This document shows positions 53,300 to 63,589 of a stretch of DNA of 64,000 bases, piece after piece. Position numbers and translations under genes: made by a program. Numbering within the stretch: the first letter of the stretch is position 1; each line of letters starts with the position of its first letter. The notes beneath the pieces were generated by a model that worked only from the letters and a program-made list of their open reading frames with translations, was not told the DNA's origin and did not search any database. This DNA comes from Liolophura sinensis (Eukaryota; Mollusca; Polyplacophora; Chitonida; Chitonidae): contig NC_088306.1 of NCBI RefSeq assembly GCF_032854445.1, positions 6,314,924-6,378,923 of the forward strand, in the 5' to 3' direction.

Positions 53300-54286
53300 A
53301 CTCTTGGCTTAAAACTTATTGAGCTTTTAATTAATTTACTCTTCTCATATTTTCCCGATAACAGTTTTCGATATGCAATTTAACCGAACCCGTAACATTG
53401 ATTATCACTTATCTGTGGCTACATGGACTTATAAATTTAATGACCTTTTAATTTATTTACTGATAATCATGTTTCACGGTGTTTTTTTTTAAAGAAATAC
53501 ATTTGAATTGTGCAGCCCTGCTACATTGCTCATCCTTTCTGTCCTGTTACAGAAACCTACATATAGGCACGAACAAAGCAGGGATTCTTTCTTACACTGA
53601 AGAAATCAAAGGCTGTCGCGGGCTTCAGCATACCATCTATAGCACACTGGCCGCTCCCTATGTTCGATTTACAGCACTATCACATCTATCAAATTTTGTA
53701 CGAAAATATTGAGCCCCAGGTCAGGGTGCTAAGGAAGGAACTGATGTCAGAAAATATAAAAATACGCTGTCTCAACACTTACATTTCTAAGTGTTACGTT
53801 TCTTTATCAAACGTATGCATAGCATGACTCTACTAAAACAGAAGCACGGGCTCCATAGGTCACACCTGTTCATTGGTGGCAGTGATGTAAAGAGAGGCGC
53901 ATTCGCTGCAAGGAGTATGAGGCGAAGGCCGAAATACCAATTAAATCTATATTTGAAACAGCCTCAATTTTTAAAAAAAATTTTCGTTGAATTCATTGAG
54001 TATTAGAAGTAATATTATTTTGATCATGGGCATTTCAGGTAGCATTCATATTGTGGAATCACAATGGAGTAACACAGTTTGTTTTCTACTTGTATTTGTA
54101 TCTATACCAGGACGTCGTGTGAAGTTGTCTAGTCTATAAAATATAATCGAAGACACAAAGGAGTTATTCGGACGTGATAAAAACATGCGGTGTCATGTAC
54201 ACTAAAAGTGGTTTATAAATTCCCTCTAGGAACCTTTAACTTTTAGGAAACAATCCTTAGGAAAGAAACGTGTTTGTTTCATTTTC
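53300..54286. other. No supported gene
   Basis: Short ORFs without domains at 53479-53712 and 53791-54006. Confidence 0.4.
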
Positions 54287-54862
54287 TCTTTAAGGGTGAA
54301 GAAAACATAAAAATGACATGAAGTTCAGATGAAAGAGTGCGAAAAGTTATTCTAAATGTGGTCTTCAATATTTTTTCCGATTTTTCCTTAAGGAGAAGAA
54401 GACACTTGAAAATAAATTCTGTATGTTGGGTATCTGGGACCACCTTTTGGTATTTGTAATCTTTATTTAATAATGTCATAAGTGAGGATGTAACACAGGT
54501 TTAATAAATTTGTTTTTTTCCCCAGCTAACAAATGCATTAAATCTCAATTTGGATCATATTTATATTTTTAATGATTATTATCATAATTTAGATTCAATG
54601 CACGTGTTTCGATATAAACAACAAATTTACATTCAAATAAATTTATCAGACATTACATTCTTAGTTAGAACATTATTATGCAACAACAACAAATACCAAA
54701 AGTTGGTCCCTAATATCCACTGTACAAAAATATCAAATACCCTTTTCTCTTCCAAAAAAAAATTCAAAAAAATATTAAAGAGCACATTTGCAAATACGTT
54801 TTGACGCTCTTTCATCTAATTTTGGCATCATTTTTATGTTTTCTTCTCCTTTAACGTCTGGG
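54287..54862. mobile_element. Family D long-inverted-repeat element, copy 2, intact
   Basis: The left end CTTTAAGGGTGAAGAAAACA, TAAAAATG is matched inverted by CATTTTTATGTTTTCTTCTCC-like sequence at the right (TTTTTATGTTTTCTTCTCCT). The complementarity continues inward (AAAGAGTGCG/CGCTCTTTC, AATACCAAAAG/CTTTTGGTATT) so that nearly half of the 576 bp pairs with the other half. No ORF is conserved. It is a non-autonomous foldback or MITE-like element; its mobilising family is unknown. Confidence 0.8.
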
Positions 54863-54869
54863 ACAAAAC

Positions 54870-55280
54870 ACCCTTCATTGCCAAAATAAACGCCATTGTC
54901 TTTCTGTAAATTGAAGATGTACACGGTTTTAATAGCTGTTACATCAAGGTCTTGATACGTCTATTAAAAAAACTGAAATACTTTTGGCCTGGCAATTGCG
55001 TTATTTTATCTTGCCAAGGATTGCCAAGTAATAAAGCATTTTTGATCATGAGAAAATCGTCCTTACTGGGAGAGTGTCAGCTGGCGCAGTGGACGACAAT
55101 CTTTAAACATACAAAAAACCTACTGGATTTATACTTTTCCACTTGAAACTTCCACCGGGTTTAGATGTGAGGATTTTTGTACCGCTATATATTTTCTGCA
55201 GTACAAATAAACAAAAAAAACAACAAAAAAACCCGTTTAGATAAGCTTGATACCGCTTACTGAGTAAACAGTAGTAAAGG
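54870..55280. other. No feature recognised
   Basis: AT-rich sequence. Confidence 0.4.
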
Positions 55281-55488
55281 CAGCGCAATGACCCAGGAGT
55301 CTCTCACCAATGCGGTCGGTGTGAGTTCAAGTGCAGCTCATGTTGGCTTCTTCTCCGGCGGTACGTGACAAGATCTACCAGCAACCCACGTGTAGTCGTG
55401 CGTTTCCCTCGGGCTCTGCATGCTGGCTGCTGTGGCATAAGTGAAACATTCTTGAGTACGGCATAAAACACGAATCAAATAAAGAATT
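55281..55488 (+). repeat. SINE-A copy, head truncated
   Basis: Starts GGCAGCGCAATGACCCAGGA, then B-box GAGTTCAAGTGCAGC, CTCTGCATGCTGGCTGCTGT (deletion of the CCGGTTTCC block) and tail AGTACGGCATAAAACACGAA. Confidence 0.9.
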
Positions 55489-55584
55489 CTTTGAGGGCAG
55501 TGTAAGATCAAGATACTCACGCCCTCTAACGGGGAGGGGCGAGGCCCTGAGAGTGGTGTGTCTGGGAAGCAATTCAAATCTCCA

Positions 55585-55785
55585 GCATGTTCAGCATGGA
55601 GAGTAAAATTAGAGCAGCGACGACAGTGTGATATCTGGTAAGTGGTTTACGTCTGTCACAAGTAACGGATGAAATACGGCCTCTTGTCAGTTCACTTCAA
55701 TTAGAGTTTTATTCCAACTTTTTATGTAAATGCTTAAAAAGTAGCAAATTACACGTTCCCTAGCACCATGGCGTAAGCAGAGGTA
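55585..55785 (+). repeat. Family B copy (plus)
   Basis: TTCAGCATGGAGAGTAAAAT, TAGAGCAGCGACGACAGTGT, GATATCTGGTAAGTGG, GAAATACGGCCTCTTGTCAG and TAGCACCATGGCGTAAGCAG. A 23-bp tandem array starts exactly where the family's A-rich variable part would be. Confidence 0.85.
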
Positions 55786-55786
55786 G

Positions 55787-55905
55787 GCCTACATGGGATC
55801 TTCCGTTAAGCCTACATGGGATCTTCCGTTAAGCCTACATGGGATCTTCCGTTAAGCCTACATGGGATCTTCCGTTAAGCCTACATGGGATCTTCCGTTA
55901 AGCCT
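55787..55905. repeat. 23-bp tandem repeat, five identical units
   Basis: Unit GCCTACATGGGATCTTCCGT plus TAA, from 55787, 55810, 55833 and so on; five units are identical. Degenerate relatives (GCCTACATTGGATCATCCTT) continue to about 55990. Identity indicates recent expansion. Confidence 0.97.
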
Positions 55906-55990
55906 ACATATCCTGTGACATAGGCCTACATTGGATCATCCTTCAAGTCTGCAAACTTAGGATGACAGTGGGCAATCTTTCAAGTCTACA

Positions 55991-56499
55991 AATTCTGTGA
56001 CTTACTCCTACAGTGGAGCATCCTTGGTTTTCTTGGCTATTTCTTGTAACATTTTGAACTATAATGTAAGCCTTTTCACAAAAATGAGTTACACACCCAG
56101 TAGATACGGCATGTCATGTTAAATTGAGTTTCACACCAAAATGTTCCTGAAAGCCGCCCCTCTCCAATAATATTCAGACATGTGTTGGTATGTGATGTAG
56201 TAAAGTTCTTGTAACAACGTAAGTAAATATAGATTCTAATATGGTTTACAATGATCTTCTTGGCACCAAGAAAGAGAATTCCTGTTTTGAAGAGTCGGAT
56301 CAGGGATTTCCTAGACAGGAAAATGATTATGCCGAACAGAAGTTCACTTCTCCGAGATTGTGTCAACCAATCAGAGAATATTGCTTTCCAGGAAATTACT
56401 ATTTCCAAGTCTCCATGCTTAGTGGCTCAACAGCTGTAATACTGAGTTATTGTGAAACATTGCACAAAGTCTGTGTCAGAGAGAAACACGCGGGGAATT
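55991..56499. other. No supported gene
   Basis: Holds the start of a 139-codon ORF (56241-56660, +), the longest outside tandem repeats. It has scattered Cys and no domain I recognise, and its 3' part lies in the paralogous segment where the frame is not kept in the other copies. Confidence 0.4.
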
Positions 56500-57250
56500 T
56501 GTTTTTCTTGACCGCTTACTGGCGTATCTGTGAATTCGATTCGCTGCCAAATACATACCATTCTTTTGCATTATGCAACGCTGTTGTGAGGCTTGGCAGG
56601 AATTTGACAAAAGCTGTGGGCGTTTGGATGAGACGTTTCCACACGGACATTCTGTTATAAATGAGCCACACATCACGTTCTTAAGATTCATTCCACATCT
56701 TACAAGGTTTCAAAGTCTTTCCAATTAATCACTTTTCAGTTGCCACAGACACGGACATTCACCTAGTCCCTTGTCGAAAGCATTAACAGTAAATTTTCTC
56801 TCTATGCAGGACTGCAACGCAGACCAACTACCAAATACCTGTGTTGCTTTTCATTGCTAGTAGTTTATTATAAAATAATCAATTTATTGTACAAAAATAT
56901 CGATTTAGTTTCCCTACCGTCTGACTAAATCTTTATTTGCCCGCATTCAACCGAGGAGTTGCATTTTTTTTTTTCGCCTTTTTCTGCACGTCTCTGGAAT
57001 TTCTTTGTACATGCTCGCCAATTGATCCCGGCTAGATTTAAACTGTTTCATGTAATCAACTACTAAGGTTATCTAATACATCTTGTTTTTCAGAAAAAAT
57101 ACATCCATCAAATTCGCTTGACTAGATTTAGCTCAGAATAATGTTAGGATACTGCTATCCCCTGTGCCACGGAAATCTTTTGTTGTCAGAATTTGTATTC
57201 ATGTCCACGCTTTTTAACACATCTGTGCTCGTAGAGATTTTTTTTTTATT
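56500..57250 (+). repeat. Paralogous segment unit A
   Basis: First of four diverged copies. Landmarks: GATTCGCTGCCAAATACATA (56538), ATTATGCAACGCTG, CATTAACAGTAAATTTTC (56782), TTGCTAGTAGTTTATTATAA (56855), TTCTGCACGTCTCTGGAATT (56982) and ATCTTTTGTTGTCAGAATTT (57176). No frame is conserved among copies. Confidence 0.7.
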
Positions 57251-57319
57251 AATATGGACCATACCCACAGGCGATATAGGGACACTTAAAGTTTGAGAAA
57301 ACATTAAGTGACCCTTAAT

Positions 57320-57365
57320 CATTAAGCTGGAGGTTCAAGTCGAGCTAATGCTGGTTTCCTCCATA
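57320..57365 (+). repeat. SINE-A fragment (B-box region)
   Basis: GAGGTTCAAGTCGAGCTAAT then GCTGGTTTCCTCC matches the SINE-A interior. Flanking parts are lost. Confidence 0.5.
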
Positions 57366-57857
57366 ACTACTCATACTCATAAATTGTATGTCATACTTGT
57401 AATTACTCGAAACATACCAAAAGGTCTCTGGTTTATGACTAAAAAGGGGCCATTTTCCTTCACTTCTATACTCGAAAGTTACAGAATGTAACGAAATAGT
57501 TGAGACCGTCATTTATACAGCTTATAAACTTATACACCGTCATTTCCAAGAAGGACAGACGTTATTCAACACCCAGATTTTCATCTCCCTTCCTGACTTT
57601 TGCATAACTCACTCAAGCATTAACCTCAAAATCCTTGCGTAACCAAAAAATTTTGGAACCAGTCCGCTCCCGACATATGTTGTGTATGTTTCCTGTAGAT
57701 ATAGGACAATGTCCATTAGCTTCACTCACTAAATATGTAACTTGCATGTAATCTAGTACTGTAACATGGCCGAAACCAAACCGGGTTTCCAACCAGTGAC
57801 ATCTTGATGAGCAGGATACTTATTCCTGTATAGTACAAATACGGACACTGGAGTTTT
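57366..57857. other. No feature recognised
   Basis: No supported gene. Confidence 0.4.
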
Positions 57858-57925
57858 AAGATGAAATCAAGAATATTTGACTTACACGACAGCCAGTATA
57901 AATATGCCAGGAGTAAGCCAGGTGC
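57858..57925 (-). repeat. SINE-A fragment
   Basis: AAATCAAGAATATTTGACTT then ACACGACAGCCAGTATAAAT is the minus-strand SINE-A 3' region, heavily diverged. Confidence 0.5.
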
Positions 57926-58576
57926 CAGCTTTCACAATTGGAATCTGCGGTATGTCCAGAAAGTGTACTGCTTAATAACGATAATATTGATATGTATTTA
58001 TTTACTTGACATATCTCACTAGTCAAATGCACATCTCTGCTTTGTCCATGTAGATAACGGTCTTCAGGAAAATCAGAGATATTCTCATAAGCTATGCAGA
58101 TGCATATGTTTCAAAACATATTACCAAACGGTACGTGTTAATCTGCTTGTATTATCATACTAGCATACTGTATTAATTACACGAAATTGGGTCATTGGTT
58201 TGACTGAGTAACGCACCTCATGCATGTGCTAACCGTGACCTGTGAGTGAAAATCGAGTCAATTAACACTGATCCAGCTGATCCACGTATTAGTGTTAATT
58301 GAGTGTCCTGTAGAGCATATGTTGAGGGTAGGTGAGCATAGGCCGCTTGGATTTAATGAATAATTAGGGTCGTACTCCATATTTTCAGTGTATTCGCCAC
58401 ACGGATATCAAATCGACATGCATGGAAATTACACACAAAGTGTTCTTTGTAGTGGCAATGTACCGTCTATCCCTTAGGATAGGTGGCCATATTCATGTTG
58501 TGAAAGTACTGTGAACTCGTCACTATTGGACAAATAAAACCTAAGAGTCATTATGCATATTGCTATCCAAATGGTC
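57926..58576. other. No feature recognised
   Basis: No supported gene. The 58255-58310 region holds an imperfect inverted pair (AATTAACACTGATCCAGCTG / GTATTAGTGTTAATTGAG). Confidence 0.4.
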
Positions 58577-58633
58577 ATTTCTGGGTCATTGCGCCGCGCT
58601 GGCGTGCTGACTACTTCGGCCACGGACGTCCCC
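58577..58633 (-). repeat. SINE-A head fragment
   Basis: CTGGGTCATTGCGCCGCGCT, GGCGTGCTGACTACTTCGGC and CACGGACGTCCCC are the SINE-A tRNA-like head on the minus strand, without the body. Confidence 0.7.
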
Positions 58634-59186
58634 TGAAGACTATATCAATGCACTGCAAATGTATTCAGTCAAAAGAAAAAAGTCCGGAGCAAGGAATCTT
58701 CTACTTGTAAATGGACATTCAGACGTAATCCACAGATGCACTCCCGCTGAGAATGGATGATTTTCCTTTCAGCTTGTGTTGCCGTGATTTTCATTTGTAT
58801 GTAATACTTCTGCAAGTTGATTACCCCCTGTGAAGTTATCAAACGAACATTGCTAGAGGGTTCTTTTAGTGTCTGTGTTTTTTTTCACTGTTAACTGTTG
58901 TAGTTGAAAAAATGGCTCGTTGCCAGGTGCTTGTCACTCTTCTGAATAATGCACCGCTCTTCTGTGGACCGGCAAGAGTTGAGAGAACGACTTCCGACTG
59001 AACTTGAGGAGTGCTGATAAAGAAGAGAAGACACGTGTTCATGGTATTCCAGGCACGCTCACAAAAATCAAACCTTTTAAATCTTTCACATGCCACCAGT
59101 ACGGACATCAATGTGCAAAAGCCGCCAATAATGTTAAAAGTGAAATTTCACAGTAATAAAGATTGCATGACATAGTGACTTGTCGA

Positions 59187-59410
59187 GTCTCGGTTGCCTG
59201 ATGGTTAGCGTGCTGAGTAGCATAATGATCAGCGCGAATGCTCTGAGTTCAAGTCCGGCTCACGCTAGCTTCTTCTCCGGTCGTATGCTGCAAATGGTCT
59301 TTGGTTTCTCCCGGGCTCTACTTGGAATCTTCCTACCACAATACCCCCACCGTCGTATAACTGAAATATTACTGATTTCGGCGTAAAACTACAATGACAT
59401 AAATAAACAG
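59187..59410 (+). repeat. SINE-A copy, diverged
   Basis: Head GTTGCCTGATGGTTAGCGTG, B box GAGTTCAAGTCCGGC, GCTTCTTCTCCGGTCG, CACCGTCGTATAACTGAAAT, GGCGTAAAACTACAATGACA and an AAATAAA tail. Confidence 0.88.
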
Positions 59411-59584
59411 ATCATACTGACTTGTAACCAGACCAGTTTACCGTTTATTTTCTTTATTGTAGTTTGTCTTAAAACATTTCATCCATCGCACAAAAAACAT
59501 CGACCTATTTGCTACTATGCTTTACTAAATTTTTATTACCACATCTATCCCATGTATTTCAACATCTCTACCTCCTATTTCTGA

Positions 59585-59640
59585 ATGAGAGAACGGCGCA
59601 AAACACCGATCAAATAAATAAATAAAAATATAAATAAATA
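59585..59640 (+). repeat. SINE-A tail fragment
   Basis: GAGAACGGCGCAAAACACCG then ATCAAATAAATAAATAAAAA; only the last ~50 bp of the element. Confidence 0.8.
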
Positions 59641-59960
59641 CATATTTCTGAACGCCTTTGGAATTTCAATAAACTGCTTCAGATCGATAACACATGCGTT
59701 GAAATTTACCAACTCTGCTTTAGTACAGTTTCTGATGATACACTGTAAGGCATAACGATATTATTGTTAATTGTACCGTACCCTGTGACGCTATTCCCTT
59801 CAAGTAGCATTGCGAGGAAAGGCCACTCAATGTATGTGAAGCTTGTTCAGAAATGTAGTATTTTTGGCATTACATATTTATATCTCTGAATGATTCTTTC
59901 TCTAACACCAGTCCGTTTTCATTTGTTTTAGTTGCGTACCATCTTAAAAATACACACAGT

Positions 59961-60122
59961 ATTTTTTTATTTATTTATTTAATTTGTATTTTCCGCCGTA
60001 CTCAAGAATATTTTATATGACGGTGGCCAGCATTAATGAAGGGAGAAACCGAGTAGGTCCCGGGGGAATTCAACTACCATCTGCATTCTGCGGACAGACC
60101 TGCCAACGTACGACCAGAGGGA
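59961..60122 (-). repeat. SINE-A, 5'-truncated
   Basis: TTATTTATTTAATTTGTATT, TTCCGCCGTACTCAAGAATA, ACGGTGGCCAGCATTAATGA, GGTCCCGGGGGAATTCAACT and ACAGACCTGCCAACGTACGA. The head is missing. Confidence 0.87.
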
Positions 60123-60379
60123 GAGTTACGTATTTTGTGTGGTAGTTTTAATTTTGTTATCTCAATTATAAGCTGGAACATTCGAAATAAATCTAAAGTC
60201 ATCAATCGACGGGAAAATGTCCTCCTCTCGATCAGTCATGCTATTTTGGACATCCACCTCAGTAGATAGTTAATATCTTAATGTTCTTACCGCGTGAATT
60301 TTCTTCTTAACAATTTATAACTTTAAAATTCTCTCAGTAAAACAAAATTAACTTTTGGTGAACCATTTGAGGATACATC
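60123..60379. other. No feature recognised
   Basis: AT-rich sequence. Confidence 0.4.
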
Positions 60380-61170
60380 GGAACTTTTTTTGTTTTGTTT
60401 ACCCATTGCGTTTGTATTGTGAATTTGACTCACTGCTAAAGTTTTACCATTCTTCTACATTGTGCAACCCTTCCTCTGACTCAGCAGAAATTTGACAAAC
60501 ATACGTCTGGATCGGACTTGCTCATAGCCAATACCTGTGACAAATGAAGCTCACAGCTTGTTTATAATTAATTGCACACCAGAAAAGCTCGCTATACCTT
60601 TCAAATTAATCTCTTCCATCTCCCACTGATACATGCACCCACCTGCTCCATTTGCCGAAGACATTAACGGTAAATGTCATACCACTGAGGTCTTCAACTG
60701 TAATGTGTGAATAGACCAAATGTGTGTTTCGTTTCATCACTGGTAGTTTATAATAAAATAATCCATTTTATCCCACGAAAGCATCGACATATTTTCCTCA
60801 CCGTCTTCCACCGATGAATTTAAATATCTTTCTTGTGTTTTTCTGCACGTCCTTGGAATTTCAATGTACAACCTTACACCAATAACTCAGGCTTGGAAAT
60901 TGACCTAGGCATATTAAATGCAGTTTCTTGTGATACACTATCGAGGTTGTCTATTTTCTTGTTTTTGACGAAAAAAAAAACATTAATCAAATCCACAGGA
61001 GCAGGTTTAGTTAAAGATAATGCTATAGATTGTGTAAAGTAAATCTTTTGTTGTGGAAGCCTTCAAAATGTCCTTGACGCCTACGGAGGCTTTTCTTTGA
61101 ATACTGGCCATACCACGTGGATAAGTTCCCTTGTGATAGCATGGCGATAAAGGCTCACATAATGTCTTTT
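60380..61170 (+). repeat. Paralogous segment unit C
   Basis: Landmarks: GAATTTGACTCACTGCTAAA (60421), ACATTGTGCAACCC, GACATTAACGGTAAATGTC (60660), ATCACTGGTAGTTTATAATA (60735), TTCTGCACGTCCTTGGAATT (60841), TGTGATACACTATCG and GATAGCATGGCGATAAAGGC (61135). Order and spacing agree with units A and B. Confidence 0.75.
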
Positions 61171-61184
61171 TTTATGTTTTTATT

Positions 61185-61290
61185 ATATTTTGTTTGGTTG
61201 TTTAGCGCTATAGTCGCTATTGTTTCACATATATGATGGCGGTCAGTTGTATGGGTGATTTATTCAGGATAAACCGCAAGTAGTTGGGTT
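61185..61290 (-). repeat. SINE-A fragment, strongly diverged
   Basis: TTAGCGCTATAGTCGCTATT, GTTTCACATATATGATGGCG and GTCAGTTGTATGGGTG follow the minus-strand SINE-A 3' region. One of the oldest copies here. Confidence 0.5.
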
Positions 61291-61299
61291 ATTTTCTTA

Positions 61300-62849
61300 C
61301 GAGCTTCTCCACTTGTGCCTTACATACATTCAAACTACATTTAAAATGGTGGAACACAACGAATGGCAACTGACGTTAAAATAGAAATCCTTTTTCACAT
61401 CAGCACAAGTAAAATATAAAATGTAGTGGCTTGGAGTCACTTTCACAAAACGTTGTAAGTCAATGCACCTAGAGGACGTAATTTACAAAAGCTTTGAGAG
61501 TGACATCATAGCTCCATGGTTTTTCATTTAGGTCGTATTGTAAATGTTAGGACATTACCCGACCAACCACCCCAGAGCCACCCCACCCGCTTTATTGTTT
61601 CATGACTATATTGTTGTGATATGTTGAAGGTCTTGTTAAAAGAGATATTAAATGCAATAAACAGGCAAAACTTACCCTGTGCTACAAGACAATTTACTCA
61701 CACTACAGCAGTCATGTTTAAGGATAGAAGAAGCTGACAGCGCCTCTGCGGAGAAAAACCCTCTGAGATGTTCCGCGTTCACTTCAGTCATTTTGTCTAG
61801 AAGTTCATTTCTCCCAGCTTCTGCCAATCAGTCAGGCTATTACCTTTCCAGACCTATGTGTTTAGGTTTTTAACGACTGAAGAGACAGCGATTTACTAAC
61901 TGTATACAAAATGTCGATATTAGAGGAAAATGGGGGACCCTATTATTTGTGTATATCGTCTAGCCGGCTGGAGGTGACATAGCTTCACCGCTTGCCTTCT
62001 CAGCGTTATCCCCGTTTTTAATATTGACCACGCATTTTTACTGATACCCTTAAAGATAATTACACAGCCCGCCAACCCACAAGGGCCAATGTACACAAAC
62101 CCTTAAACAGTTGTAAAACCGAGCTATTGCAAAAAACGTAACACAATCACATATGCAAGAATACCACTGTTCATTGTCTAAACACGAACAGAAGGCCTGG
62201 CACTGGATGAACATTATCCGTAAGAGCCTCATAGGCCACTGCTTTAAACAGAAGTCGGTGTACAAAAAATGAAGAAAAAAAAATTTAGACAAAATTGTGC
62301 TCTTCCAACGTGTTGAAGCATTGAAATACGAAGATAAGTGTAAAGAGAATCTGGCACAGTTTAGGAATGCCGTGATCACTGTTTTCTGTTGTGTAAACAA
62401 GGGGACAGATGGCGGGTCAGCTTGATAATGTCTATCATTGTTTATCAAACGGCACGTTTCCATGGAAGGCAGGTGTGATTAACGGTCACATCTGCTCATC
62501 TGGGACAAATTTCTGATTTATTTGCGGAACTGGTATCTACAAGTTTTTTTCAAATATAAACACATTCATATTGGGCTGGTGTTTTATCTTTGTTCTTTGT
62601 TCGTGGAGAAGGACTTTCGAGATGTGCGTAACAATACACCACATACACCGGTTGTTATGATTTTACGTAGTTATACGTTCCCTGGTAACAACTTGCCTTC
62701 TATTTGCATTATTTTTAGGGGATTGTTTATCCAGAGTGATGAGTTGAATATCTCTGGACCACTGACATAGTGCAATGATCATCTCCTCTGAATGGGCATT
62801 TTCCATATAATCCTGGCCAAGCCATGGTGCTAGGGGACGAGTATATTGC

Positions 62850-62851
<2 letters not shown>
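61300..62851. other. No supported gene
   Basis: A 137-codon minus ORF at 62050-62463 has many Cys and Phe but no domain or coding signature I can defend. Confidence 0.4.

Positions 62852-62852
<1 letters not shown>

Positions 62853-62896
<44 letters not shown>
62853..62896. repeat. (TA)n microsatellite
   Basis: About 22 TA repeats. Confidence 0.97.
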
Positions 62897-62899
<3 letters not shown>

Positions 62900-63589
62900 T
62901 CTACATTCCTTCAATATGGCACGTTAGTATTTTCTTCACGCTGTTGGATAGGTCGATGGTTTACCCCTGACTCTCTGGTTATACAGCAATCAAACAAGTA
63001 ATAATTAAAATGTTCATTATCAGGTTGTGGCAACGAAGCATAGAATATTACATACTCGGATGTCTTGTTTTCAAAATTTATTTATTTAAGTGGTTGGTAT
63101 TTCAATAAGACAATCTTGCTTTTGTGATTTTAACCAACACTGAGTCGCTACGTTAACAAGTATTTGCCCAGAAATTGATGTCATGTACTATCATGTGTTC
63201 ATAGATTCGCTAATACAGTAACTCACGCATGCGTCATTAACGTCATTGCACGTACTGATGACGTAATTTACACTCATCATATGTGGATTAACACTTGATC
63301 TTATTCTCATGATTGTCGGATTTATGTGGTGTAGAAAACGTGCTGATGATGTCTTTCATATTAGCAGCATTTGTTGTTAATTGTAGAATGGAAACGTGCT
63401 CCTTATTCCTAATAATCCGCACACGAAAATCTCCGCTGCAAATGTGTGCAAAAGAAAAAGAAGACAGAAAAGGTAACCCCCTACGGAGTAGTGCACATAA
63501 ACCACTAGTTCACTATCACAAGGAAGACAGTCAATGTACGAAGCCAGCTTTTTCAACTTTCTTCGTCTGATTTTGATTTCTTCTGACAT
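62897..63589. other. No supported gene
   Basis: A weak SINE-A tail-like TTTATTTATTTAAGTGGTTG lies at 63079-63098. No gene recognised. Confidence 0.4.

Larger units (their letters stand above)
58870..59850 (+). repeat. Paralogous segment unit B, SINE-split
   Basis: Landmarks: GGCTCGTTGCCAGGTGCTTG (58913), GAATAATGCACCGCTC, TTCATGGTATTCCAGGCACG (59038), ATTGTAGTTTGTCTTAAAAC (59455), CTGAACGCCTTTGGAATTTC (59648) and CCCTTCAAGTAGCATTGCGA. It is interrupted by two SINE-A insertions at 59187-59410 and 59585-59640. Confidence 0.7.

Noticed and set aside
56241-56660. 139-codon ORF as a real gene
   Set aside because: No domain, and its 3' half lies in a segment repeated three more times where the frame is broken.
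62050-62463. 137-codon minus-strand ORF as a gene
   Set aside because: Composition (Cys, Phe, Leu rich) fits chance translation of AT-rich DNA; no domain, no context.
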